From positions 1 through 45,848 of the forward strand of contig JAGXRG010000019.1 of NCBI GenBank assembly GCA_018335935.1: a stretch of DNA of 45,848 nucleotides, read 5' to 3'. Shown piece by piece: positions 8,486 through 17,622 of the stretch (position 1 is the stretch's first letter; each line of letters opens with the position of its first letter). This stretch comes from Chitinophagaceae bacterium. GTDB lineage: Bacteria > Bacteroidota > Bacteroidia > Chitinophagales > Chitinophagaceae. Both the position numbers and the translations under genes were made by a program. The notes under the pieces are model-generated. The model saw only the letters and a list, made by a program, of their open reading frames with translations, was not told the origin of the DNA and did not search any database.

Positions 8486-9559
8486 CTAATCAATATCATT
8501 AAGGACATCTAAAATTGCTTTAACAAAATCACTCACTAAGTAACTCACTAATTTTCCTGTTTGAGTATCTGTTCTACCATCACTCAACTTAGTAGCACCT
8601 TCGCATATATGTAAATAAGCAGGTCTGCATGTACTTGCTGTATAATTAATGAACTGCCTTGCATGAAAAGGACTAATACCCACAGGTGTAGAAGCACTAG
8701 TTAAAATATGTTCAATACAATCTAAATCTACTTCAATGCCACAAAGAGTTTCCTCTGTAAAACCAGCAGCATGAGCTATGGCTTGCATAAAATTTCTTTT
8801 TTCTCGTACAAATATGTCTTCGTAAGTAATGCAATCACAAAATGGATTATTTACTAAATCCATCCAAGTATTTTGAGTAATGTAATTTTCGTGTAAGCCC
8901 ACTACACAATATTTTTCTAAATAACCATCTTCTTCAGCATACCTAAATGGATTACCACTATGCCTTCCTTCCATAGGTCTATAATCAGCATGAGCATCTA
9001 GGTTTATAGCATTAATTTCTGCAATTTCTAATACTCCTGCTTTATGCCAACCCTTTGCTGCTCCTTTAATACATGGATAAGCATTGTTATGACCACCACC
9101 TATAACAATTGGCATTTTTTTATTCTGAGTGATGATATGTACCAATTGCTCAACAGCGGTATCAATGGTATTTACAGCATGTCTATATGCTGATAATCTT
9201 TCATCATCTTTTAAAGCATACGATTCAATAAGGTTTGCTAAATCATTGAAATCAAAATGGCCAAGTAAAATAATTTCTTCACCATCTAAAAAATCATTGC
9301 TTTGAATATTTAAAAAAGATTGTAAAAAAGGTACCCAACAACTATCTGCTCCTCCTAAACCTCCATTGGCTTTTACTCCAATATCTTCAGGCACACCAAA
9401 CAATACAAATTTCGCTTTACTACCTTTAAGCGACTGTTCTAAATCATTTGCATTGGCTATTACTTGAACTTGTTCTCCTAACTTAGTTTCGAACCTTCTA
9501 ATCTTAGTAATAGCAAGTACATCTTCTTTTTTATAAAACTTAAAATGTTGTAGCATCAT
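8486..9559 (-). CDS. hutG: Formimidoylglutamase / arginase-family ureohydrolase
   Basis: The 357-residue protein belongs to the arginase/agmatinase/formimidoylglutamase fold. Manganese ligands are visible: H157 in GGGHNNAYP, D188, H190 and D192 in LDAHADYRP, and D278 and D280 in EVDLDCIEH. The N-terminus is long, as in the Bacteroidota form usually annotated as formimidoylglutamase, which splits N-formimidoyl-glutamate into glutamate and formamide in histidine breakdown. No other hut gene is in the window, so the substrate assignment rests on family resemblance; another guanidino or amidino substrate is possible. The start at MMLQHFKFYKK is the only reasonable one. Confidence 0.75.
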   Translation of the reverse strand: MMLQHFKFYKKEDVLAITKIRRFETKLGEQVQVIANANDLEQSLKGSKAKFVLFGVPEDIGVKANGGLGGADSCWVPFLQSFLNIQSNDFLDGEEIILLGHFDFNDLANLIESYALKDDERLSAYRHAVNTIDTAVEQLVHIITQNKKMPIVIGGGHNNAYPCIKGAAKGWHKAGVLEIAEINAINLDAHADYRPMEGRHSGNPFRYAEEDGYLEKYCVVGLHENYITQNTWMDLVNNPFCDCITYEDIFVREKRNFMQAIAHAAGFTEETLCGIEVDLDCIEHILTSASTPVGISPFHARQFINYTASTCRPAYLHICEGATKLSDGRTDTQTGKLVSYLVSDFVKAILDVLNDID

Positions 9560-9669
9560 GAAATTATATTTTCTGCTGATTTCAAAAACTTAAAGTTAAT
9601 GTTATTTATTTAATGAAGAACATGAAATCAATCATAACATTTTATTATAATGAATTGAATTTGTTCAAT

Positions 9670-9677
9670 TAAATTTG
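9670..9677 (+). promoter_or_regulatory. Putative Bacteroidota -7 box (TAAATTTG) for pntAA
   Basis: TAAATTTG matches the Bacteroidota -7 consensus TAnnTTTG and sits 18 bp upstream of the ATG at 9696. A TTG start at 9675 would overlap this box, which favours the ATG. No good -33 TTG is seen at the usual 19-bp spacing, so support is moderate. Confidence 0.4.
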
Positions 9678-9695
9678 AAAAGCAAAAATTTAAGA

Positions 9696-10814
9696 ATGAT
9701 TGTAGGAATTTTGAAAGAACCCCATTACGAAAATCGTGTTTCACTTTTACCAGATCAAGTAGAAACATTAATCAAAAAAAATATTACAGTTTTAGTAGAA
9801 ACAGATGCAGGTGTTAATTCATTTGTTACAAATGAAAACTATTTAAAAAAAGCTGCTACTATTGTTACAAGAGACGAGATAATTCAGCAAGCTGATTTAA
9901 TTCTTTCAATACATCCGTTTGAAGTTGATGTTTTAAAAAATGATACGGTTTGTTTAGGTGTGTTTCAACCATTATACAATATCAGTTTTATTCAATCCTG
10001 CTTAAAGAATAATACAACATGTTTTAGCTTAGATATGATTCCACGCACTACAAGAGCTCAAAGCATGGATGTGTTAAGTAGTCAAGCCAATATTGCAGGA
10101 TATAAAGCTGTTTTACAAGCAGCAAATTTATTGCCTCACTATTTTCCTATGTTTATGACTGCAGCAGGTTCTGTTGCTCCAGCTAAAGTTTTAATTTTAG
10201 GTGCAGGAGTAGCAGGTTTGCAAGCAATTGCAACTGCAAAACGCTTAGGTGCTGTTATTGAAGTTTTTGATACCCGACCTGCAGTAAAAGAAGAAGTAAT
10301 GAGTTTAGGTGCAAAATTTATTGAAGTTGAAGGTGCTTTAGATGCTAGTAAAGCAGGTGGTTATGCAGTAGAGCAAACCGAAGAATATAAAATTAAACAA
10401 CAACAAAGAATTGCAGAAGCTGTTGTAAAAGCTGATGTAATTATTACTACAGCTCAAATTCCAGGAAAAAAAGCTCCCATTTTAATTACTGATGACATGA
10501 TTGTGAATATGAAAAACGGAAGTGTTATTATAGATATAGCATCTGCTTCTGGTGGTAATACACTTCAAACCAAAAACAATAAAACAATTCTTACTAAAAA
10601 TGGAGTTACCATTGTTGGCAATAGCAATTTACAAAGTACCATGCCTTATGATGCCAGCAAATTGTATGGCAAAAACATTTTAAATTTTTTACAACTACTA
10701 CTCACCTCAGAAGGGCAAATTAATTTAAATTTTGAAGACGATTTAGTTGTAGGAACCTGTATTACACATCAAGGAAAAATTATTAACGAAAGAGTAGCTC
10801 AAATCATTTCTTAA
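9696..10814 (+). CDS. pntAA: NAD(P) transhydrogenase subunit alpha, part 1 (NAD-binding domain I)
   Basis: The 372-residue soluble domain I binds NAD(H). The alanine dehydrogenase/PntA family start MIVGILKEPHYENRVSLLP is at M1, and the nucleotide-binding GAGVAG is at residues 169-174 followed by VFDTRP. Protein DNA upstream of M1 is non-canonical (TTG start 21 bp earlier), so the ATG is chosen. As in many bacteria, subunit alpha is split: the membrane part is the separate next gene 9 bp downstream. With pntAB and pntB it forms the inner-membrane enzyme that uses the proton gradient to drive NADH + NADP+ to NAD+ + NADPH. Confidence 0.92.
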   Translation: MIVGILKEPHYENRVSLLPDQVETLIKKNITVLVETDAGVNSFVTNENYLKKAATIVTRDEIIQQADLILSIHPFEVDVLKNDTVCLGVFQPLYNISFIQSCLKNNTTCFSLDMIPRTTRAQSMDVLSSQANIAGYKAVLQAANLLPHYFPMFMTAAGSVAPAKVLILGAGVAGLQAIATAKRLGAVIEVFDTRPAVKEEVMSLGAKFIEVEGALDASKAGGYAVEQTEEYKIKQQQRIAEAVVKADVIITTAQIPGKKAPILITDDMIVNMKNGSVIIDIASASGGNTLQTKNNKTILTKNGVTIVGNSNLQSTMPYDASKLYGKNILNFLQLLLTSEGQINLNFEDDLVVGTCITHQGKIINERVAQIIS

Positions 10815-10823
10815 AAAAATAAT

Positions 10824-11147
10824 ATGGAACAAATCTTATCATTTATTAGTGAACACCAACAAATCATTTACATAGTTATATTAATGATTTTTTGTGGAAT
10901 TGAAATCATAGAAAAAGTGCCTAGTGTTTTACACACTCCATTAATGAGTGGTGCAAACGCTATTCATGGTGTAGTGATTATTGGAGCTATTATTGTTATG
11001 GGACAGGCAGATGCTAATAATTATGTTGCATTAATTCTTGGTTTTATTGCTGTGGTTTTAGGTACTTTAAATGTGGTAGGGGGTTTTGTTGTAACTGATA
11101 GAATGTTGGAAATGTTTGCAAAGAAAAAAACTAAACAGAAAAATTAA
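10824..11147 (+). CDS. pntAB: NAD(P) transhydrogenase subunit alpha, part 2 (membrane)
   Basis: The 107-residue protein has about three membrane-spanning segments (near residues 14-32, 42-62, 68-88) and the typical IEKVPSVLHTPLMSGANAIHGVVIIGA segment that lines the proton channel in the PntA membrane part. It follows pntAA by 9 bp. The partner pntB is not immediately downstream as usual but 428 bp further, separated by a decayed gene. Confidence 0.92.
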   Translation: MEQILSFISEHQQIIYIVILMIFCGIEIIEKVPSVLHTPLMSGANAIHGVVIIGAIIVMGQADANNYVALILGFIAVVLGTLNVVGGFVVTDRMLEMFAKKKTKQKN

Positions 11148-11173
11148 ATTCTAAAAGTTTAAAAACTAAACTA

Positions 11174-11529
11174 TTGGAAAGTAAATATTTAGATTTAGAA
11201 AAAAGAACACAAAAATTTTCTTTTAACGTTAGAGATTTTTGTTAGAAGTGTAAAAGGAGATTATAAATGCAGAATTTATAAAACAGTTAGTTAGTTCTGC
11301 TGGCTCAGTTGGTTCAAATTATATAGAAGCAAATGATAGCTTAGGTAGAAAGGATAAACAAATGAAAATAAAGATTAGCAAAAAAGAAGCAAAAGAATCT
11401 TCTTATTGGCTATCTCATATTTCAACAAATAATGATGATAATTTAGAACAGATAAAACTTTCACTAATTGAAGATGCAAATCAATTAATATTAATTTTTG
11501 CAGCTATTTTGAGAAAGTTAGAAGACTAA
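11174..11529 (+). pseudogene. Four-helix-bundle (23S rRNA intervening-sequence type) protein, decayed
   Basis: Three pieces in three frames read as the four-helix-bundle family found as intervening-sequence proteins and as stand-alone genes in Bacteroidota. They are LESKYLDLEKRTQKFSFNVRDF from a TTG at 11174, then VRSVKGDY, then NAEFIKQLVSSAGSVGSNYI continuing through KKEAKESSYW to FAAILRKLED and a stop at 11527. Two single-base insertions, one in a T run near 11240 and one in an A run near 11265, break the frame. The gene sits between pntAB and pntB and has no role in the transhydrogenase; it looks like an insertion that has since decayed. Confidence 0.75.
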
Positions 11530-11574
11530 ATATTTCTTTAGTTTTTATTTTTTTTAATTTTTAGTTTTTAATTT

Positions 11575-12975
11575 ATGATACTTACGCTTTGTTACTTAAT
11601 TGGCAGTGTTACTTTCATTCTTGGCCTTAAAATGTTAGCACATCCTACAACAGCAAGAAGAGGTAACCTAGTGGCTGCTGCAGGTATGAGTATTGCCATA
11701 ATTGGCACTATTTTTTTGTACGAACAAGATGGAAAACGCTTGGGCAACTATGCATGGATTTTTGCTGGACTTGTTGTTGGTTCAATTATAGGCACTCTAG
11801 CTGCAAAAAAAGTAAAAATGACTGCCATGCCAGAAATGGTTAGTTTATTTAATGGTATGGGTGGTGCTTGTGCTGCATTAATATCTTTTATAGAATTTGG
11901 TCACTTACATCAAGCTATAGTTGTAGGCTCAATTGAAACTGCTGTTTTACTCACTATTTTATTAGGCTTAATCATTGGTAGCATTTCATTTGCAGGTAGT
12001 GTAATAGCCTGGGGTAAATTAAATGGTAGTATTAAAGATTTTTCATTTCCTGGTCAGCATATCATTAATTTAATTTTATTGGTTATTGTACTAGGTTTAG
12101 CAGCATTTCTTTTAAATAATATAAACGCTAGTAATTATTATTGGTTTTACGTAATTGCAGTTGTTGCCTTAATATATGGAGTGTTTTTTGTTTTACCCAT
12201 TGGTGGTGCTGATATGCCAGTAGTGATTTCATTACTCAATTCATTTACTGGTGTTGCTGCAGCTTGTGGAGGATTTTTATACGATAATAAAGTAATGCTT
12301 ACTGGGGGAATTTTAGTTGGTGCGGCAGGCACTTTACTTACTTTACTCATGTGTAAAGCCATGAATAGAAGTTTAAAAAATGTATTGATTGGAAGTTTTG
12401 GTGGAAATAAAACCAATGGAGAATCTGGTTCTAAATCTCAAGGAAATTTTAAAGAAATTTCATTAAATGATGCTGCAACCATAATGGGTTATGCTAATAA
12501 AGTAATCATTGTTCCTGGATATGGTTTAGCTGTTGCACAAGCACAACATAGCTGTCATGAACTTGAAAAATTATTACAAGATAGAGGTGTTGAAGTTAAG
12601 TATGCCATACATCCTGTTGCAGGAAGAATGCCAGGCCATATGAATGTTTTATTAGCTGAAGCTGATGTGAGCTATGAAAAATTATTAGAAATGGAACAAG
12701 CTAATGAAGAATTTAAAAGCACAGATGTTGTTTTAATTTTAGGTGCAAACGATGTAGTGAATCCTGCAGCTAAGAAAGATCCTTCATCACCTATTTATGG
12801 TATGCCTATTTTAGAAGTTGAATATGCAAAACATACTATTATTAATAAAAGAAGTATGAAGCCTGGTTATGCGGGTATTGAAAACGATTTATTTTTTCAA
12901 CCCAAATCATCTATGTTATTTGGAGATGCTAAAAAAGCTTTACAAGATTTAGTAGCAGAAATAAAGTCGATGTAA
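11575..12975 (+). CDS. pntB: NAD(P) transhydrogenase subunit beta
   Basis: The 466-residue protein has a multi-helix membrane domain II (about residues 1-265) and an NADP(H)-binding domain III (about 290-466) with IIVPGYGLAVAQAQ, AIHPVAGRMPGHMNVLLAEA and ILGANDVVNPAA motifs and the conserved end KPGYAGIENDLFF. Length and motifs are those of intact PntB. It completes the enzyme with the two alpha genes upstream. Because 428 bp with a pseudogene separate it from pntAB, it may be expressed by read-through or from its own promoter in the AT-rich 11530-11574 stretch. Confidence 0.93.
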   Translation: MILTLCYLIGSVTFILGLKMLAHPTTARRGNLVAAAGMSIAIIGTIFLYEQDGKRLGNYAWIFAGLVVGSIIGTLAAKKVKMTAMPEMVSLFNGMGGACAALISFIEFGHLHQAIVVGSIETAVLLTILLGLIIGSISFAGSVIAWGKLNGSIKDFSFPGQHIINLILLVIVLGLAAFLLNNINASNYYWFYVIAVVALIYGVFFVLPIGGADMPVVISLLNSFTGVAAACGGFLYDNKVMLTGGILVGAAGTLLTLLMCKAMNRSLKNVLIGSFGGNKTNGESGSKSQGNFKEISLNDAATIMGYANKVIIVPGYGLAVAQAQHSCHELEKLLQDRGVEVKYAIHPVAGRMPGHMNVLLAEADVSYEKLLEMEQANEEFKSTDVVLILGANDVVNPAAKKDPSSPIYGMPILEVEYAKHTIINKRSMKPGYAGIENDLFFQPKSSMLFGDAKKALQDLVAEIKSM

Positions 12976-12993
12976 AAGTAAAGACATAAAAAA

Positions 12994-13024
12994 AGGGCCA
13001 GGATAAATATCCAGCCCCGTTTTT
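12994..13024 (+). terminator. Rho-independent terminator after pntB
   Basis: An imperfect hairpin (GGGC, two unpaired bases, GGATA, loop, TATCC, A, GCCC) is followed by CG and five T, 19 bp after the pntB stop. It is the most GC-rich spot in this intergenic stretch. Confidence 0.7.
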
Positions 13025-13110
13025 AAAATCCAATATCCTATGAAAAACCGTGTCAAATATAATAAGAATATTTAATAAACAAATTATTTTTTACTTTTTT
13101 TCCAAGTAAA

Positions 13111-15594
13111 TTAATCTTTTAGCTTTTCAGTAATATATTCAATTTGCACATCTAAATTTTGTGTGTGATCCTTAAATTTATTGGCTTCTTTAGCTTTTTT
13201 AATTTCTACTAAATACTTGTTTAATAGCTCTTTTATCCCTTGACCAAAGGGTATCACCATATTTCTGAATTTTACTAGTGCATCTACACCTTTTTTAAAG
13301 GTTTCAATGTTTTGTAATCTTCCAACATAAAAAGCAAAATTTCCATAATCATTAAATTTTTCCATTATTCCTTGTCCTTCATATTGCTTTAACATTTCCT
13401 CAAAATCATCATCATTTTTGGTGAGCAACTCAACTTTACTTACAGCAATTTTCAATTTACCCTTCATATCTTTTTTCAATTCAGGTACTAATTCAAGAGC
13501 TGCTTTTTCATTAATATCAGCTAAAGCTTTAAGTGCAGATCCAGCAATAGAATATGAAGAGTCTCTAACTGATTTCAAAAACATGTTCTGGTACTTCGAA
13601 TCCTTTAAATTTCCTAAAAACTCAATAGCTTCTGCACGAACCAAACTGTAAGCATCTTCAATTGCCATTTTTTCAATTTGTTTTACAGTCGCTACATCAA
13701 CCTTAACATCTTGTAAATTTCTAATAGCTCTAACTCTTAATTTATAATAAGGGTCTTTAATGGCTGATTTTAATAATTGAATAGCATCTTCGCTAGTGTT
13801 ATTTTTTGCAGCATAATCTATAGCTTCTTTTCTATCTAAAAACTGAGCTGCCAAATGATATTGAGCAATATATTCTGCTAATGACTTAGTTTCTTTCTTT
13901 TCAGCCAACACAACATTATCACCATCGAACTTTATCAAAGCTGGTTTTGAATTTGAATTAAAATAAAAAGTATCAGAAATATTTTTTACCCAAATATTAT
14001 GGCGAGTTTTGGCTTTACCTTCATATATATCAACGGCAACGGGAAGTTGAAATAATTTTAAACTATCTTGAGTTTGATGAACTATAACTTGCACTTTTTT
14101 ATCATCTGATTTATAAGATGAAGAGATTTCTAATTTAGGGTGACCACTATTAAAATACCATTGATTAAAAAACCAATTCATATCCTTACCTGTAATAGCT
14201 TCAAATGCTAATCGAAGTTTATGTGCATTGCCTGTACCAAATTTATTATCTGTTAAATATTTATTTAATGATTTAAAGAAAGCATCATCACCTATATAGT
14301 TTCTTAACATATTTAAAATTCTTCCCCCTTTTTGATAGCTCACTAAATCGAACATATCTTCTTTATCGGCATAGTAAAATCGAACCAAATCTTTTTTACT
14401 GCTATTGCTTCTTAAGTATGCTTGCATTTCATTATCATTTTCTTCACCAGCAGCATCTTTTCCTTCTTTATATTCTGCCCATAAATACTGACTATAATCT
14501 GCAAAACTTTCGTTTACAGTTAAGTTACTCCAACTTTCTGCAGTAACATAATCTCCAAACCATTGATGAAATAATTCATGAGCAATGGTACTTTCCCATT
14601 CGTTTCCATCAATTAACTCTCTTGCATTTTGTTGTGCACTTTCTTGGTGTAAAGTTGCTGTGGTATTTTCCATAGCCCCACTCACATAATCTCTTCCTAC
14701 TATTTGAGCATATTTTACCCAAGGGTATTCAACACCTGTAATCTTGCTGAAATATTGCATCATTTTTGGTGTGTTGCCAAAGATTCTTTTAGCAACTTTT
14801 GCATAATCTTTTTCAACATAATAACTCACTTCTTTACCCTTGTAACTTTCTTTTATTACAGCATAATCGCCTACTCCAATAAAAAATAAGTAGGGAGCAT
14901 GAGGTTGATCCATCTTCCAGTAATCAGTTCTGGTACCATTTTTATTTTTAATTTGAGAAATAAGTTTACCATTTGAAAGTGATACATATTTATCTGGTAC
15001 AGTCAAGTAAAATTCTTGAGTTGTTTTTTGATTGGGCTTATCTATAGTTGGTACCCAAACACTGGTGGCTTCTGTTTCTCCTTGAGTCCAAATTTGAGTA
15101 GGTTTATCTTTCTCCTCTCCTTTAGGATTAATGAAGTATAATCCTTTAGCATCTTTAATTGCTGCACTTCCCTTAGCCTCATAATCATTTGGCTTTGCAG
15201 TATAGCTGATGTATACGGTATACTTTTCTGATGATTTATATGTTTTATCTAAAAATATTTTTAAGGTTAAATTATCGTCGTACGAATAAGCTAATGGAAT
15301 ATTTTTTGAACCTGTTTTAAGCATTTCTACCAAATGAATATCCATGCCTTTTGCATCTAAAACCAATTCTTTTGTTTCATAAAAATGAGGTTGTAAGGTA
15401 ATCCAAACTTTACCGTTTAGTTGAGCATTTTCATAATCAAACTTTGCATCAAGTTTGGTGTGCACCAAATCATTCTCTTTTGTTGGAAACGCTCTATAAT
15501 TTTTTTTCCAGGCTTCATCTCTGCCCTTTGAATGTACTTGAGCAATAGCACAACTACTGATGACTAATGCAATTATTAAAGCAATTTTTTTCAT
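13111..15594 (-). CDS. Secreted M1-family zinc aminopeptidase
   Basis: With the start at the ATG at 15594-15592 the product is 827 residues and begins with a clean signal peptide MKKIALIIALVISSCAIAQ; an upstream in-frame ATG would add 41 residues before it and is unlikely. The M1 signature is complete: GAMEN exopeptidase motif, zinc ligands H339 and H343 in HELFHQW, general base E340, and third ligand E362 in NESFADY. The C-terminal third is helical and HEAT-like (repeated RAIRNL and RAEAIEFL segments). It should remove N-terminal residues from peptides in the periplasm or at the surface. Confidence 0.92.
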   Translation of the reverse strand: MKKIALIIALVISSCAIAQVHSKGRDEAWKKNYRAFPTKENDLVHTKLDAKFDYENAQLNGKVWITLQPHFYETKELVLDAKGMDIHLVEMLKTGSKNIPLAYSYDDNLTLKIFLDKTYKSSEKYTVYISYTAKPNDYEAKGSAAIKDAKGLYFINPKGEEKDKPTQIWTQGETEATSVWVPTIDKPNQKTTQEFYLTVPDKYVSLSNGKLISQIKNKNGTRTDYWKMDQPHAPYLFFIGVGDYAVIKESYKGKEVSYYVEKDYAKVAKRIFGNTPKMMQYFSKITGVEYPWVKYAQIVGRDYVSGAMENTTATLHQESAQQNARELIDGNEWESTIAHELFHQWFGDYVTAESWSNLTVNESFADYSQYLWAEYKEGKDAAGEENDNEMQAYLRSNSSKKDLVRFYYADKEDMFDLVSYQKGGRILNMLRNYIGDDAFFKSLNKYLTDNKFGTGNAHKLRLAFEAITGKDMNWFFNQWYFNSGHPKLEISSSYKSDDKKVQVIVHQTQDSLKLFQLPVAVDIYEGKAKTRHNIWVKNISDTFYFNSNSKPALIKFDGDNVVLAEKKETKSLAEYIAQYHLAAQFLDRKEAIDYAAKNNTSEDAIQLLKSAIKDPYYKLRVRAIRNLQDVKVDVATVKQIEKMAIEDAYSLVRAEAIEFLGNLKDSKYQNMFLKSVRDSSYSIAGSALKALADINEKAALELVPELKKDMKGKLKIAVSKVELLTKNDDDFEEMLKQYEGQGIMEKFNDYGNFAFYVGRLQNIETFKKGVDALVKFRNMVIPFGQGIKELLNKYLVEIKKAKEANKFKDHTQNLDVQIEYITEKLKD

Positions 15595-15721
15595 TATTGT
15601 TTTTGTTTTGGTAAAGATATGTTTGAGCATAAATAAATTAGTTAAAAAATGATTAACGACTAATTTTAATGACGAATGTATTATTATTGAATAATTGAAT
15701 TTAATTTGTAAAAACAAGTAA

Positions 15722-16882
15722 ATGTTGAAATTGGTAATTTTTAATATTTTAATGCTATTTTGTTTTGGATTATACGCCCAAAACCATCATTTTATTTACT
15801 TAGAAAGTCAAAATAAAAAGCCATTCACTGTAACTTATCAAAATAAAATTATTTCAAGTGCTAAAAAAAATTATGTTCATTTAACTCAACTCGATAATGG
15901 CCCTATTTCATTTAAAATAGATATAGAACAAGCAAAGGATTTAAGTTTCACTATTTATCTTGACAATAACGACGCAGGTTTTATAATAAAACAAAATGCA
16001 AATAACGATTGGGTACTTTTTGATATTCTAAATTTTACTACTAAAGAACAAGATAAATTACAGATTGATGGCAGTACAAATATTCCAGTAGTAATAGTAC
16101 CAACTACCACTATAGATTATAAACAAACCATAGAACCTTTAAATCAAACCGACTCTAATACAATTATCACTACACCAAAATCAGATTCAACACCAAAAGC
16201 AATTTTACTCGATACATCACTGAATGTTATTTTAACATTACCAAAATCAGATACTACACAAATTGAAATAGTAAAAGCAATTCAAATTGACTCTTTGCAA
16301 AACCAACATTTATTAACTACTAATGAAACTATAAAAATTGATAGCAGCAGAGAAAACAAAACAATACCAAATGAAACTAAAATAGAAATAGTTAAACATG
16401 CAGAAACGCTTACTGGTATTGAACAAAAATATTTAATTCAAGAAGGTAGTCATATTGATACTATTGATGTATTTATACCTTATAAAAAAGTGGTGAAAAC
16501 CGATACAGTAAAAGCAATAATTCCACCATTGGTAGAAGAAAAGAAAATGGAAAGTAAAAATTTAGATGTAGTTGAATTGAAAGAAGTAGCTTGTAGAGAA
16601 TTAGCCTCTGAAATTGATTTTAATAAATTTATTATTGAGCTTCAACGCAACCCTGTAATTAAAAACAAGCTATCAATAGCTCAAAATATTTTAAGTAAAA
16701 AATGTTACTCTACTAGTCAAATTCAAAGACTAGCAGTTATGTTTATGTACGATAAAGCAAAGCTTGAATTTTTTAAAATTGCAATTAACAGTGTTTCCGA
16801 TATCAAAAATTTTCATTTCTTAAAAAATGAAATTAAAGATGAGTCAATGTTACAAGAGTTTATGGATTTACTTAAGCCTTAG
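15722..16882 (+). CDS. Secreted DUF4476 protein
   Basis: The 386-residue protein has a signal peptide (ending near GLYAQ20), an N-terminal beta-rich region, a Thr/Lys/Asp-rich low-complexity middle (about residues 120-285) and a C-terminal helical domain of about 95 residues (from VACRELASEIDFNKF to ESMLQEFMDLL). The last matches the DUF4476 pattern (short helix pairs, 'SxxQIxRLxxMFMYDKAKLEFFK'). The function of the family is unknown. Its stop is 2 bp from the truA ATG, so the two are co-transcribed. Confidence 0.7.
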   Translation: MLKLVIFNILMLFCFGLYAQNHHFIYLESQNKKPFTVTYQNKIISSAKKNYVHLTQLDNGPISFKIDIEQAKDLSFTIYLDNNDAGFIIKQNANNDWVLFDILNFTTKEQDKLQIDGSTNIPVVIVPTTTIDYKQTIEPLNQTDSNTIITTPKSDSTPKAILLDTSLNVILTLPKSDTTQIEIVKAIQIDSLQNQHLLTTNETIKIDSSRENKTIPNETKIEIVKHAETLTGIEQKYLIQEGSHIDTIDVFIPYKKVVKTDTVKAIIPPLVEEKKMESKNLDVVELKEVACRELASEIDFNKFIIELQRNPVIKNKLSIAQNILSKKCYSTSQIQRLAVMFMYDKAKLEFFKIAINSVSDIKNFHFLKNEIKDESMLQEFMDLLKP

Positions 16883-16884
16883 CC

Positions 16885-17622
16885 ATGAAAAGATATTTTC
16901 TTAAATTATGTTATAAAGGCACATTGTTTAATGGCTTTCAAATACAGCAAAATGCTAAAACAATACAATCAGAAGTTGAAAAGGCTTTACAAGTTTTTTA
17001 CAAGACTGAAATTAATTTAACAGGTTCATCAAGAACAGATGCTGGAGTACATGCTATAGAAAATTATTTTCACTTTGATACAACATTAGAAATTCTACAA
17101 AAACATATATATAACCTTAATGCCATTTTACCAGATGATATTGTTTTATTAGAATTAAAAGAAGTGAACAACACCGCACATTGCAGATTTGATGCACTTT
17201 ACAGAGAATATAAATATTATATCTACCAAGAAAAAAATCCTTTTTTAAAAGATAAGGCTTTTTTTTATCCTTATGCTCTAGATTTTGTATTAATGCAAGA
17301 GGCTGCAAACTTGTTAATGCTATATCAAAACTTTACTGCATTTTCTAAAAAGCATACTCAAGTTAACAATTTCAATTGTGCAATTACAAAATCGCATTGG
17401 ATACAAGAAAATGATTGTTGGGTGTACAATGTACAATCTAATCGTTTTTTAAGAGGCATGGTGAGAGCATTAGTTGCTACTATGCTTAAGGTTGGAAGAG
17501 GACAAATATCCATTGAAGAATTTAAGAATTTAATAGAACAAAAAAATAGTGCCAGTGCTTTTTTTGATGCACCAGCACATGGATTATTTTTAGTTAAAGT
17601 TGAATACCCAACTACTTTGTAA
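16885..17622 (+). CDS. truA: tRNA pseudouridine(38-40) synthase TruA
   Basis: The 245-residue protein has the TruA fold. The catalytic aspartate is D52 in GSSRTDAGVHA, with the N-terminal LCYKGTLFNGFQIQ and the later FTAFSK and FLRGMVRALVATMLKVGRG motifs. It converts uridines 38-40 in the tRNA anticodon arm to pseudouridine. The gene follows the DUF4476 gene closely, and its 3' end overlaps the 3' end of convergent serS by 11 bp. Confidence 0.93.
   Translation: MKRYFLKLCYKGTLFNGFQIQQNAKTIQSEVEKALQVFYKTEINLTGSSRTDAGVHAIENYFHFDTTLEILQKHIYNLNAILPDDIVLLELKEVNNTAHCRFDALYREYKYYIYQEKNPFLKDKAFFYPYALDFVLMQEAANLLMLYQNFTAFSKKHTQVNNFNCAITKSHWIQENDCWVYNVQSNRFLRGMVRALVATMLKVGRGQISIEEFKNLIEQKNSASAFFDAPAHGLFLVKVEYPTTL

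Noticed and set aside
11174..11529. An intact small gene between pntAB and pntB
   Set aside because: The family match runs through three frames with two frame breaks; no single frame covers it.
12147..12416. Minus-strand open frame of 89 codons inside pntB
   Set aside because: It is antisense to conserved membrane-domain codons of pntB and has no start context or homology.
15595..15717. N-terminal extension of the M1 aminopeptidase
   Set aside because: The signal peptide starts at the ATG at 15594, and the 41 upstream codons look like AT-rich intergenic sequence.
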